From: Actinomycetota bacterium
Lineage (GTDB): Bacteria; Actinomycetota; Actinomycetes; S36-B12; GCA-2699445
Direction: 5' to 3'
NCBI GenBank assembly: GCA_029978705.1
Contig: JAPOIY010000019.1
Location: forward strand, 1-48,699
DNA length: 48,699 nt
Below are positions 17,991 to 26,537 of the stretch, in pieces. The first letter of the stretch is position 1. Each line of letters opens with the position of its first letter. The translations under genes were made by a program, and so were the position numbers. A model generated the notes under the pieces. The model did not search any database. It worked only from the letters and a program-made list of their open reading frames with translations, and was not told where the DNA came from.

Positions 17991-20126
17991 ATGCCCACCC
18001 GCGCCCGCAGCCTCGCCGAGGATCTGCGGGCCCGCGACGATGACGCACTGGCCCGCCTGCTGCAGCTACGTCCCGACACCCTGCGGCCGGTTCCCCGTTC
18101 TTTCGCGGATCTGGCGCTGCGCGCCAACAGCGGGCCGGGTGTGGTCGCCGCCCTCGACGACCTGACCGCGGCTCATCTGGGTGTGCTCGAGGCGGCCTGC
18201 GCCCTCGCGCCCGCCGGACGGTTCGCCGTCGCGGACCTGGCCCGCGGACTCGATACCGACCCCGACGCGGTGGAGGTCGTCGTCGCCGACCTGTATGACC
18301 GGGCCCTGCTGTGGGGGGGAGGCGACGATCTGCGGGTACCGTCCGCCGTGCGCGACGCCATGGGGCCGTACCCCTGCGGCCTGGATACGGTGGTCCGCGA
18401 GAACCTCCCGGCGGTCCGACTGGCCACCGACGACCCCGCTGCCTTCTCCGACCGCCTCGCGCTCGCTCCCCCCGCGGCGCGTGACCTGCTGCTCGCCCAC
18501 ATCTGGGGCCCCCCCACGCTGCCCGACGTCCCCGGGCGCGACTGGCTGGCGGACGCGGACTTCATGGCCACCGACGAGGCGGGCAACGTCCTCGTGCCGC
18601 GCGAGATCGCGCTCCAGTTGCGCCGCGGGTTGTTGGCGCTGGACCCCGTCCTCGCCGACCCCAGCGCCGCGGCCCCCCCGACTCAACTGCACGCTGCTGA
18701 CGCGCCCGCCGCGCACGCCGCCGACCAGTTCCTCCGGGACACCGACCGCGTGATCCAGCAGTTGGAACGTGTCGCCCTGGGTCGCCAGGCGAACGGGGCC
18801 TTCCCGGTGCGTGACCTCGACACCCTCGCCACGGCCGCGGGCCTGCCCAAGGAGGGAGTGGCGCTCATCCTGGCCGTCGCCCACGCCGCCCAGTGGGTCG
18901 ACTACGACGAGGACCGGCTGCGCCCCACCACGTGTTATGAGACGGAGTTCCCCCATGCCGTCGCCGACCGCTGGGCCACCCTGGCCCTGGCCTGGTACCA
19001 GATGGACCGAGGGGTGCCCCGCGAGCCGGCCCGGGTCTTGGCGGCGGCCCCCGACCCCGCCCTACCGGCGGTGCGTTGCCTGGTCCTCACGGGTCTGGCG
19101 GCGGGAGCGGCCCGCGACCTGACCGGGTGGCTGGCGTGGTTCCGGCCGCGGGCGGACGTGACGGGCGCCACCCTGGCTGCCGTGACGGCCGACGCCGACG
19201 CCCTGGGCCTGTGCTTCGGCGGGGTGGCGGGCGCGGGCGCCCGGTACCTGGCGAGCGGCGCGACCGAGGCGCGCGAGCTGGCCGCAGCGATCGCCCCCGA
19301 CCTCCCCGAACTCACCGACCGGTTGATCCTGCAGGCGGACCTCACCGCCACGTCCCTGGGCCCGCTGCACCCGGGCGTGGAGCGCCGGTTGGGCGACATG
19401 GCCGAGTGGGAGTCAGGGGGCGCCGCCACCGTGTACCGCTTCACGCCGGCCGGCATCCGCCGGGCGGTGGCCCAGGGGATCGACGCCACGGCCTTCCTGG
19501 ACTGGCTGGAGTCCCTGTCCGCCACCCCCGTTCCGCAGGCCCTCGGCGTCCTCATGGCCGACGAGGGCGCGGCTACCCCAACTCTCACGGCCCACTCCGC
19601 GATGACGGTCCTCACCGGCGCCGCGGACGCCATCGCCAGCCTGGCCGCCGATCCCTCCCTGGCCGAGCTGGGACTGCGGGAGGTGGCCCCCGGCGTGATC
19701 GTCAGCCCCGTCCCGTTGGAGCGGGTGAGCCACGTCCTGCTCGACAACGGCCACCAGGTGGCGCTTCCCCCGGGGTCGGCGCCCCCTGTCCTTCCCTCCG
19801 GCGCAACTGCAGCGGGGACTGCCGCCCCCGACCCGCGCCGCGTGGTCCGCTCCCTGCGTGGGGTGGAGCGGGGGAACCCCGCGACCGACCCCGCCCCCCC
19901 GGACCTCGCCCCCGCCGGCCCGGCCCAGATCCACGATGCCCTTGCGCGGGCGGCAGCCGGACACGGGCAGTTGTGGCTCACCTTCGCGTCCGAGGACGGG
20001 GAGCGGATCACCCATCTGCTCGAACCCCTCGATCTCGCCGCCGGCGACGTGTGCGCCTTCGATCACAGCGCGGGCGAGATCCGCACCATCCCGCTGGAGC
20101 GCATCGTCGCCATCTCGTCCGTGTGA
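17991..20126 (+). CDS. Helicase-associated protein (XPB/Ssl2 partner)
   Basis: The 711-residue protein matches the large actinobacterial 'helicase-associated domain' proteins encoded next to XPB (Rv0862c-type). The N-terminus has tandem winged-helix-like segments (DDLTAAHLGVLEAACALAP, then AVADLARGLDTDPDAVEVVVADL). A C-terminal domain (ILLDNGHQ-type helical block around residues 560-600 and the ILTFASEDGERITHLLEPLDL-like end) resembles the helicase N-terminal modules. There is no Walker A or DExx box, so it is not itself a helicase. Position directly ahead of the XPB gene, separated by 49 bp, supports a shared function in DNA repair or unwinding. Confidence 0.82.
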   Translation: MPTRARSLAEDLRARDDDALARLLQLRPDTLRPVPRSFADLALRANSGPGVVAALDDLTAAHLGVLEAACALAPAGRFAVADLARGLDTDPDAVEVVVADLYDRALLWGGGDDLRVPSAVRDAMGPYPCGLDTVVRENLPAVRLATDDPAAFSDRLALAPPAARDLLLAHIWGPPTLPDVPGRDWLADADFMATDEAGNVLVPREIALQLRRGLLALDPVLADPSAAAPPTQLHAADAPAAHAADQFLRDTDRVIQQLERVALGRQANGAFPVRDLDTLATAAGLPKEGVALILAVAHAAQWVDYDEDRLRPTTCYETEFPHAVADRWATLALAWYQMDRGVPREPARVLAAAPDPALPAVRCLVLTGLAAGAARDLTGWLAWFRPRADVTGATLAAVTADADALGLCFGGVAGAGARYLASGATEARELAAAIAPDLPELTDRLILQADLTATSLGPLHPGVERRLGDMAEWESGGAATVYRFTPAGIRRAVAQGIDATAFLDWLESLSATPVPQALGVLMADEGAATPTLTAHSAMTVLTGAADAIASLAADPSLAELGLREVAPGVIVSPVPLERVSHVLLDNGHQVALPPGSAPPVLPSGATAAGTAAPDPRRVVRSLRGVERGNPATDPAPPDLAPAGPAQIHDALARAAAGHGQLWLTFASEDGERITHLLEPLDLAAGDVCAFDHSAGEIRTIPLERIVAISSV

Positions 20127-20163
20127 GCGGGCCCGCGCGGCTCGCCGACCCCCGATCGTCGGC

Positions 20164-20169
20164 GATACT
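20164..20169 (+). promoter_or_regulatory. -10 box (GATACT) of the XPB gene
   Basis: GATACT is 6 nt before the GTG at 20176, so XPB may have its own leaderless transcript as well as read-through from the upstream gene. Confidence 0.45.
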
Positions 20170-20175
20170 GGTGAG

Positions 20176-21828
20176 GTGAGCGGCCCCCTGATCGTGCAGA
20201 GCGACAAGACCCTGCTGCTGGAGGTCGACCACGAGCAGTTCGTGGAGTGCCGGAACGCGATCGCCCCCTTCGCCGAACTCGAGCGCTCCCCCGAACACAT
20301 CCACACGTACCGGATGACCGATCTGGGCCTGTGGAACGCCGGCGCCGCCGGATACGACGCCGAGCAGGTCGTCGACACGCTCATCACCTACAGTCGCTTC
20401 CCCGTCCCCCACTCGCTGTTGGTCGAGGTTGCCGACACGATGTCGCGCTACGGGCGGCTGCAACTGCACCACCACCCGGCCCACGGACTGGTCCTGAGCA
20501 GTGGTGAGCCGGCCATTCTCGACGAGGTGCTGCACAGCAAGAAGGTGCAGCCGATGGTGGGGGAGCGCATCGACCGTGAGACCGTTCGCGTGCACCCCAG
20601 CGAACGGGGTCGGCTGAAGCAGATCCTCGTCGCGCTCGGGTGGCCCGCGGAGGACCTCGCGGGCTACGTGGACGGCGAGGCGCACGAGATCGCGCTGGCG
20701 CAGGGCGAGTGGTCACTGCGGGACTACCAGAAGCAGGCGGTGGACGGTTTCCTCGCGGGCGGCTCCGGCGTCGTGGTGCTGCCGTGCGGGTCCGGCAAGA
20801 CGATCGTGGGGGCCGCCGCCATGGCGGACCTGTCCGCCACCACGCTGATCCTGGTCACCAACACCGTCGCTGCCCGGCAGTGGAAGGCCGAGTTGCTGCG
20901 CCGGACGTCGTTGACCGACGAGGAGATCGGGGAGTATTCGGGGGCCCGCAAGGAGATCCGGCCCGTCACGATCGCGACCTACCAGGTGCTGACGACGCGG
21001 CGTCAGGGCGAGTACCAACACCTGGATCTGTTCGACGCCCGCGACTGGGGTCTGATCATCTACGACGAGGTGCACCTGCTGCCGGCCCCCGTCTTCCGCT
21101 TCACGGCCGACATCCAGGCCCGGCGGAGGCTGGGCCTCACGGCGACGCTGGTGCGCGAGGACGGCCGCGAGGGGGACGTGTTCGGACTGATCGGGCCCAA
21201 GCGGTACGACGCCCCGTGGCGGGAGATCGAGGCCCAGGGCTGGATCGCGCCGGCGGAGTGCACGGAGGTGCGCGTGGCCCTGACCGACTCGGAGCGCACG
21301 GTGTACGCCGTGGCCGAGTTCGAGGACAAGTACCGCCTGGCCGCCCACGCTCCGGCCAAGACGCGGATCGTGCGCCGCCTCCTGGCCGAACACGAGGGCG
21401 AGCAGACCCTGATCATCGGGCAGTACCTGGACCAGCTGGAAGAGCTCGCCGAGTCCCTCGCCGCCCCGCTCGTGACCGGCAAGACGCCGGTGCGGGAGCG
21501 GGAGCGGCTGTTCGAGGCCTTCCGCACCGGCGAGATCACCACCCTGGTGGTGTCCAAGGTGGCCAACTTCTCGGTGGACCTACCGGAGGCCACCGTGGCG
21601 ATCCAGGTGTCCGGGACGTTCGGCTCCCGCCAGGAGGAGGCGCAGCGGCTGGGCCGCATCCTGCGTCCCAAGGCCGACGGCCGCACCGCGCATTTCTACA
21701 CGATCGTCACCCGCGAGACGGTGGACGCGGAGTTCGCCGCCAAACGGCAGCGGTTCCTGGCCGAGCAGGGATACGCCTACTCCATCGTCGCCGGCGACGA
21801 CCTGCTGTACGGCGACCCGACGGCGTAG
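20176..21828 (+). CDS. XPB-type DNA repair helicase
   Basis: The 550-residue superfamily 2 helicase is the bacterial counterpart of eukaryotic XPB/Ssl2, a 3'-5' DNA translocase. It has an N-terminal damage-recognition-like domain (residues 1-170), the Q/ATP region WSLRDYQKQAV, Walker A PCGSGKT (residues 203-209), the DEVH box (297-300), motif III (GLTATLVRED) and the C-terminal helicase domain with NFSVDLPEA and SRQEEAQRLGRILRPK (motif VI). The length matches mycobacterial XPB (Rv0861c). The GTG at 20176 is the only sensible start; an earlier GTG is followed by a stop. It converges on the DUF2516 gene with 4 bp between stop codons. Confidence 0.95.
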   Translation: MSGPLIVQSDKTLLLEVDHEQFVECRNAIAPFAELERSPEHIHTYRMTDLGLWNAGAAGYDAEQVVDTLITYSRFPVPHSLLVEVADTMSRYGRLQLHHHPAHGLVLSSGEPAILDEVLHSKKVQPMVGERIDRETVRVHPSERGRLKQILVALGWPAEDLAGYVDGEAHEIALAQGEWSLRDYQKQAVDGFLAGGSGVVVLPCGSGKTIVGAAAMADLSATTLILVTNTVAARQWKAELLRRTSLTDEEIGEYSGARKEIRPVTIATYQVLTTRRQGEYQHLDLFDARDWGLIIYDEVHLLPAPVFRFTADIQARRRLGLTATLVREDGREGDVFGLIGPKRYDAPWREIEAQGWIAPAECTEVRVALTDSERTVYAVAEFEDKYRLAAHAPAKTRIVRRLLAEHEGEQTLIIGQYLDQLEELAESLAAPLVTGKTPVRERERLFEAFRTGEITTLVVSKVANFSVDLPEATVAIQVSGTFGSRQEEAQRLGRILRPKADGRTAHFYTIVTRETVDAEFAAKRQRFLAEQGYAYSIVAGDDLLYGDPTA

Positions 21829-21832
21829 GACG

Positions 21833-22117
21833 TCAGTAGCGGGTCAGTTCCTGGATGCGCGGCCGCACCTCGAACAGGTAGACGAGGGCCACCACGACCC
21901 CCGCGAGCCCGATGATGCCGAGCGGGTCGAACAGCAGCCCCGTCAGCGCGCTGATGCCGGTGAGGATCAACCACAAGGCTTTGCTCTGCCGCTGGACGGC
22001 GGGGAAGGCATCCGGCCGCTGCCGCAGGCAGTCGATGAACGCCCACACCTTGAGGACGGCGAACACCGCCCACACCACGATGGTGACGAGACTCTGAAAC
22101 GCCATGAACCCGGTCAT
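21833..22117 (-). CDS. DUF2516 family small membrane protein
   Basis: The 94-residue protein has about three predicted membrane helices: residues 5-25, a central segment around LWLILTGISALTGLLF, and GLAGVVVALVYLF near the C-terminus. This matches actinobacterial DUF2516, of unknown function. In mycobacteria the DUF2516 gene (Rv0476) follows hbhA (Rv0475); here it follows the HBHA-like gene in the same orientation. A strong hairpin lies between the two, so it probably has its own transcript. GGAGG is 6 nt before the ATG. Confidence 0.87.
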   Translation of the reverse strand: MTGFMAFQSLVTIVVWAVFAVLKVWAFIDCLRQRPDAFPAVQRQSKALWLILTGISALTGLLFDPLGIIGLAGVVVALVYLFEVRPRIQELTRY

Positions 22118-22159
22118 CCGGTCCTCCCCACTGTTCTGCGGCCACGGTACGCCCACGCA

Positions 22160-22192
22160 AGAGGGGAGCCTGCCAGCGGCAGACTCCCCTCT
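22160..22192 (-). terminator. Hairpin terminator after the HBHA-like gene
   Basis: AGAGGGGAG pairs with CTCCCCTCT (9 bp), and CTGCC with GGCAG inside it, separated by one mismatch zone and a 3-nt loop. No clear U tract follows on the minus strand. Confidence 0.7.
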
Positions 22193-22206
22193 GAACGTTG
22201 TGTGGG

Positions 22207-22758
22207 TCAGACGCCGACGGCCTCACGCAACAGCACGACCGACTTGGTGATGCTCTCGCGCAGGTCGACGACCATCTCCTCGACCTTCTCCGGCGCCGTC
22301 ATGACCGCATCCTGGATCTGGTCGAGGCGACGCACCAGGTTCAGTCGGACCTCGTCCGCCGACGGCAGCTCGACCGGGGCCACCTTGGGCAGATCGAGGG
22401 AGGGCAGTTCCAGGACGGGCAGCTCCACCTTCGCGAGGTCGAAGTTCCGCAGGTCGCTGATCTTGCCGTCGAGCCACGCACGCAGACCCTTCTCGTCCGC
22501 GTGCGGCGCGGCGAAAGCGGCTGCCGTGGGCGTGGCCTGCGACGCCGTGGCGCGCGGGGTGGTCTTGCGGGCAGCGGGCTTGCGGGTCGTGGTCTTGGTG
22601 GCCGTCGCCTTGCGGCTCGCCGCGGCCTTCGTGGCCGTGGTCTTCCGGGTGGCCTTCGTGGCCGTCGCCTTGCGCGCCGTGGTCTTCTTGGCCGCGGTCG
22701 GACGCGTCGTCTTCTTCGCGCTGGACTTGGTGGCGCGCGGCTTGGCGGTGGTGCTCAC
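22207..22758 (-). CDS. HBHA-like protein with N-terminal Lys/Ala/Thr-rich repeats
   Basis: The 183-residue protein has two parts. Residues 1-80 are a low-complexity basic tail of KATATK-, TTARK- and AAKK-like units. Residues 85-183 form an acidic-basic helical region with a repeated LPxLxLPxL-type segment, then two long amphipathic helices. Mycobacterial HBHA has a helical N-terminal part and a Lys-rich C-terminal tail, so this has the reverse order. Synteny with DUF2516 supports relation to HBHA. The tail could bind DNA, heparan-like polymers or acidic envelope polymers; a histone-H1-like nucleoid role is the main alternative. No signal peptide is seen. Confidence 0.78.
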   Translation of the reverse strand: MSTTAKPRATKSSAKKTTRPTAAKKTTARKATATKATRKTTATKAAASRKATATKTTTRKPAARKTTPRATASQATPTAAAFAAPHADEKGLRAWLDGKISDLRNFDLAKVELPVLELPSLDLPKVAPVELPSADEVRLNLVRRLDQIQDAVMTAPEKVEEMVVDLRESITKSVVLLREAVGV

Positions 22759-22895
22759 TGCGATGCTCCTGATGTCGGTTCGCGAGGACCCTTCCGGCCG
22801 CCGCGGGCAGTCCCCCGTGGGGATATCTCCCTTATTGTCCGGATCCGCCCCCGATAAACCAAATGCCGGTCCCCGGGGGGGACATGGATCACACT

Positions 22896-23414
22896 TCAGA
22901 CGTTGTCGGATCGGTACCGGTCAGCCATCTCGACCGTCAGCCGGTCGATGACCGCATGGACGTCGGCCCGCACGCCGGACACGACCCCCTCCTGCTCCTT
23001 CAGCCGGGCGACCGCGCCGCGCACCTGCTCCGGCGTCATCGACGCAACATCCGACAGGCCCACGTCCGAGATGAGGCGTTCGACGTAGCGGCGCCGCTCC
23101 ATCAAGCGGCTGGGTTCCGCCACCAGGTGCCGACTGGACGACGGCTGGACCGACCCGTGGGCCACCAGCGCCTGCGTGAGCCGGGCCACGAGCTCCTCAT
23201 CCGTGGCCGCCTCGCCGGAGTCGAGCTGCTCAGTGAGGATGTCGATCCGTCCTTGCAGCATGCGCCGCACGTAGGACAGGTCCGCCTCTTCCTGCATCGC
23301 CTCCTGGCGTCGCTCGCGCACCTCTTCCAGAGATAGTGAGGAGAGGTCCGTCACGAACTCGGGCGCGAGGACGCGGTCGATGCGGCGTCGGCCGCCGGGC
23401 ATCGGTGTGACCAC
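22896..23414 (-). CDS. rsiG: RsiG-like anti-sigma factor, c-di-GMP-binding type
   Basis: The 172-residue protein fits RsiG, which holds the sigma factor WhiG inactive when it binds c-di-GMP. The published signature E(X)3S(X)2R(X)3Q(X)3D is perfect at Glu43, Ser47, Arg50, Gln54, Asp58. A second copy at Glu142, Ser146, Arg149, His153, Asp157 has the same spacing but His in place of Gln. Two motifs on two helices fit the monomeric twin-motif form of Streptomyces. I use the GTG at 23414 because GGAGG lies exactly 6 nt upstream; a later ATG at 23402 would also keep both motifs. WhiG is not in the window. It is divergent from two DUF4388-like genes. Confidence 0.87.
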   Translation of the reverse strand: MVTPMPGGRRRIDRVLAPEFVTDLSSLSLEEVRERRQEAMQEEADLSYVRRMLQGRIDILTEQLDSGEAATDEELVARLTQALVAHGSVQPSSSRHLVAEPSRLMERRRYVERLISDVGLSDVASMTPEQVRGAVARLKEQEGVVSGVRADVHAVIDRLTVEMADRYRSDNV

Positions 23415-23544
23415 GTTCCACCTCCGGACGCCGCCCACCTTATCGACCCTGTGGCGAATCCCGACAGCAGTTCCCTCAAGAACGGGTCTGCGGGTACCGA
23501 CACCTTCTGACATCGCAGCACCGACTCGTGAGCAGGAGAACCAC

Positions 23545-24372
23545 ATGAGCACGCCTTTGACCAGCCGCCCCGCCTGGGCGGACGAACTGCTGGACCTGTG
23601 TGCCCAGGAAGCCACCGGACGCCTTCTGGTGCGTTCCGCCGAGGGCGAGGAGGGCTGGATCGAGATCCGCGACGGCTCCCTGGCCGGTGCCAGCGCCGCG
23701 GGCCGGCGCGTCCTGCTGGGCCGTCGCCTGACGTCCTTCGGGGTCATGTCGGCAGCCGATGTGTCGCAGATCCTCTCCTCGCTGCGGGACCGCCGCGGAC
23801 AGCGCCTGCTGGACGTGGTCCTGCAGGACCGGCTGGTCCCTGAGGATTTCGTGGCGGACTTCCTCCGCAACTCCCTGGCCGAACAGCTGGGGGCCATGAC
23901 GGGCTACCGGGACGCGACCCACCACTTCGAGTCGACGACCGTGCCCCACGTCCCGGTCCCGGTCGACCCGCACGATGCGGTGGCCGACGCGCTCACCGGC
24001 TCGCACCTCTTCCCCGACGAGATGGGCGACGCCGCCGTGCGGGCCCTGTCGTTGGGCGCCGCCGACGTGCCCCCCGTGTACCAGGCCGTCCTGGCCGCGG
24101 CGGACGGCCGCCGCCGCCCGGTGGAGATCGCCGACGAGTGCGGCCTGACGGTGGCTGAGGCCGTGGTCGCCCTCACCGACCTGCGCAACCGCAACCTGGT
24201 GGACATCGTCGACCGCTCCCTGGTCGGCGCCTGGCAGATCCCGGGAGCCGATCCGGTGCCGGCGGCGCCGCCCGCCGGGCCCGCTGTCACCCCCTTCGCG
24301 GCCCCGCCGAACCCCGGCAGTGCCGTCGACTTCGAGCGCAACGGGTTCACCCTGGCGCCCGACCTGGGCTGA
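23545..24372 (+). CDS. DUF4388 (PATAN-like) domain protein, paralog 1
   Basis: The 275-residue cytosolic protein has an N-terminal region resembling DUF4388: ATGRLLVRSAEGEEGWIEI, then RDGSLAGASA, then LLGRRLTSFGVMSAADVSQIL. The last part resembles the MshEN/GspE N-terminal modules that bind c-di-GMP, although the key residues cannot be judged here. A C-terminal part (RPVEIADECGLTVAEAVVALTDLRNRNLV) looks like a winged helix. An Ala/Pro-rich tail follows. DUF4388 proteins occur in regulatory systems for type IV pili and motility. The next gene is a clear paralog. GGAGAA lies upstream of the ATG. Confidence 0.75.
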   Translation: MSTPLTSRPAWADELLDLCAQEATGRLLVRSAEGEEGWIEIRDGSLAGASAAGRRVLLGRRLTSFGVMSAADVSQILSSLRDRRGQRLLDVVLQDRLVPEDFVADFLRNSLAEQLGAMTGYRDATHHFESTTVPHVPVPVDPHDAVADALTGSHLFPDEMGDAAVRALSLGAADVPPVYQAVLAAADGRRRPVEIADECGLTVAEAVVALTDLRNRNLVDIVDRSLVGAWQIPGADPVPAAPPAGPAVTPFAAPPNPGSAVDFERNGFTLAPDLG

Positions 24373-24437
24373 CGCCGCTCAAGCCGAAGGCGACTTCAAC
24401 CGACAAGGGATCAGGGACCACCAACGCGGAGTGAGCC

Positions 24438-25514
24438 TTGACCCAGACCAGTGCGACCCCTCAGTGGGTCGACCACGTACTCGACCTGGCCGCCCAAGAG
24501 GCGACCGGGCGATTCGTGGTGGCCTCGGAGCCCAGTGACACCGACGGGTGGATCCTGCTGCGGGACGGCGAGATCGCCGGCGCCAGCGGGGACGTCCGGC
24601 GTCCCCTGCTGGGACGACGGCTGGTCGCCTTCGGCCTGCTTTCCGAACAGCAGGTGACGCAGCACCTCAGCGTCCTGCGCCAGCAGCAGGGGCGGCGCCT
24701 GCTGGACCTGCTGATCCATGAGCACGCCGTTCCCGAGTCGTTCTTCACCAGCTACCTGCGCAACACGCTGGCGGAACAGGTCGGCTCGATGACAGCGTTC
24801 GCCGAACCGGTGACGCACTTCGAGCCGGGCCCGGTGCCGCACGCGCCGCTGCGCCTCCCCGTGCACGAGGTGCTGACGGCGGCGTTCGGCATGTCCCACT
24901 CCTTCCCGGAGCAGATCGCCGACCTCGCGGTGCGCGGCGTCGGCGCACCGCCTCCCGAGTTGCCCGTCCTGCACGGCGCAGTCATGCGGTCGGCCGACGG
25001 CAGCCGGCGCCCGGGCGAGATCGCCGACGACTGCGGGCTGACGGTCGCCGAGACCGTACAGGTGCTCACCGACCTCCACGGGCGCCGACTGGTGCAGTTG
25101 GTGCGGCCCGCCGTCCCGCCCGCGGCACCCGCTGCCGCGCCTCCCGCTTCCGCCCCGATTCCGCCGGCGGCTGCTGCGACCCCTCCCCCCCTTGGTCCTC
25201 CCCCACACGCTCCGCCGGCGCCGCGCACCGGGCCGGTTCCGGTGATCCGTCCGTTGGCGCCCGAACCCGTCGAACGCGAGCCGGAGGGCGCGCCCCGCAG
25301 CACTCCGGAAGGCCGCCGGGAGGCCCTCACCGCACTGGCCGCCCTCACCGAACCGAGCGAAGCGACACCGTCTCCGGCCCCACCGCCGCCTCCGGAGCCC
25401 CAGGCGGAGGTGACGACGACGCCCCCCCGCATCTGGACGAAACGACCGACGCGACCCGCCAATCCGATGGAGTCCGGCGACGTGCTGCGCGAACTGAAGT
25501 CGCTCGGCGACTGA
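24438..25514 (+). CDS. DUF4388 (PATAN-like) domain protein, paralog 2 with Pro-rich linker
   Basis: The 358-residue protein aligns with the previous gene product over its first 220 residues: shared blocks include QEATGR, LRDGEIAGAS, PLLGRRLVAFGLLSEQQV, LRNTLAEQ and the winged-helix-like RRPGEIADDCGLTVAE. It then has a Pro/Ala-rich linker of about 60 residues and a charged tail ending in LRELKSLGD, which is absent in the paralog. It starts with TTG after a GCGGAG site, 65 bp after the first gene, probably in one operon. The tail may be a partner-binding peptide; that is inference. Confidence 0.75.
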   Translation: MTQTSATPQWVDHVLDLAAQEATGRFVVASEPSDTDGWILLRDGEIAGASGDVRRPLLGRRLVAFGLLSEQQVTQHLSVLRQQQGRRLLDLLIHEHAVPESFFTSYLRNTLAEQVGSMTAFAEPVTHFEPGPVPHAPLRLPVHEVLTAAFGMSHSFPEQIADLAVRGVGAPPPELPVLHGAVMRSADGSRRPGEIADDCGLTVAETVQVLTDLHGRRLVQLVRPAVPPAAPAAAPPASAPIPPAAAATPPPLGPPPHAPPAPRTGPVPVIRPLAPEPVEREPEGAPRSTPEGRREALTALAALTEPSEATPSPAPPPPPEPQAEVTTTPPRIWTKRPTRPANPMESGDVLRELKSLGD

Positions 25515-25516
25515 GC

Positions 25517-26533
25517 TCAGTTCACGACCACTTCCTGCGCAGCCGCCACGCCATGCGCGGTCAGCGGATCAGCGGGGTCGACCCGGTGTTTCACCACCGC
25601 CAGGGCGATCGGCCCCAGTTCGTGGTGCTGCACCGTCGACCCCACCCTGCCGACGCTGCGGTCCCCGAGGAGGACGGGGGTGCCGGGCCCGGGGAGCTCC
25701 CCGGCCGTCCCGTCGAGGTGGAGCAGCACCAGGCGGCGCGGTGGTCGGCCCATGTTGTGGGTGCGGGCCACGGATTCCTGGCCGCGATAGCACCCTTTCG
25801 CCAGGTGTACGGCGGAGCCGATCCAGCCGACTTCATGGGGCAGCGTGCGGTCATCGGTGTCCAGTCCCACCCGGGGGACAGCGGCCGCCACCCGCAGCGC
25901 CTCCCAGGCCCACGTGCCGGCCCGCGCGGGAGCGTCCCGCATGACCGCAGGGAGGTCCGCCCGTGGGACCACGCTCTCGACCGCGGGGAAGGTCGCCGGG
26001 CGTTGTGACACGTACTTCCCGGCGTCGCCACCGCGGTCGGCGCCCGCCGGAGTGGTGCCGGTCCCGGCGAACTCCGCCGGAACGTGCCACGTCACGGTCG
26101 CGCCGGGGATTCCGTCACCCAGGGACCCCACCACGGCGAAATCGGCAGTGACGTCGGCTACCTCCACGCGCAGGAGGAACCGCATCGACTGCAGGTAGGC
26201 TGCGATGCTCTGCGCGGCACCGGGCTCGGTGGTCAGCCACGTCGCGCCGCCGTCGTCGACGACGTGCAGTTCGTGCTGGACCCGGCCGTTGGGATCGAGG
26301 ATGAGAGCCGTGCGCGACTCCCCGGGCGGCAGGTCGGCCAGCAACGCGGTGGTCAGGTCGTTGAGCCAGGTGAGCCGGTCGGGGCCGGTGACCGTGAGGA
26401 TCCCCCGGTGGGACAGATCCACCCGGGCCTGTCCGGCCGCCAGTTCCCGCTGCTCCCGCATCGGATCGCCGTAGTGCCACGGCACTCCGGCATCCACCGA
26501 CCCGTTCGGGGGGAGTACCGCGTCCGTCGTCAC
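25517..26533 (-). CDS. ygfZ: YgfZ/GcvT-like (CAF17-type) Fe-S cluster maintenance protein
   Basis: The 338-residue protein belongs to the folate-binding YgfZ/CAF17 family, related to the GcvT aminomethyltransferase and needed for some Fe-S enzymes. The diagnostic motif KGCYRGQE with its Cys is present near the middle-to-C-terminal region (HLAKGCYRGQESVARTHN). The N-terminal core is VDLSHRGILTVTGPDRLTWLNDLTT. The start is a GTG at 26533, 4 bp after the Fur-like stop codon, so it is the last gene of that operon; no better start fits because the region upstream belongs to the regulator. Confidence 0.92.
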   Translation of the reverse strand: MTTDAVLPPNGSVDAGVPWHYGDPMREQRELAAGQARVDLSHRGILTVTGPDRLTWLNDLTTALLADLPPGESRTALILDPNGRVQHELHVVDDGGATWLTTEPGAAQSIAAYLQSMRFLLRVEVADVTADFAVVGSLGDGIPGATVTWHVPAEFAGTGTTPAGADRGGDAGKYVSQRPATFPAVESVVPRADLPAVMRDAPARAGTWAWEALRVAAAVPRVGLDTDDRTLPHEVGWIGSAVHLAKGCYRGQESVARTHNMGRPPRRLVLLHLDGTAGELPGPGTPVLLGDRSVGRVGSTVQHHELGPIALAVVKHRVDPADPLTAHGVAAAQEVVVN

Positions 26534-26537
26534 GACG

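Noticed and set aside
22202-22951. Plus-strand frame over the HBHA-like gene with many Val/Leu/Ala residues
   Set aside because: It looks like a membrane protein only because it is the complement of Lys/Thr-rich repeats; the minus-strand frame has the synteny and typical domain layout.
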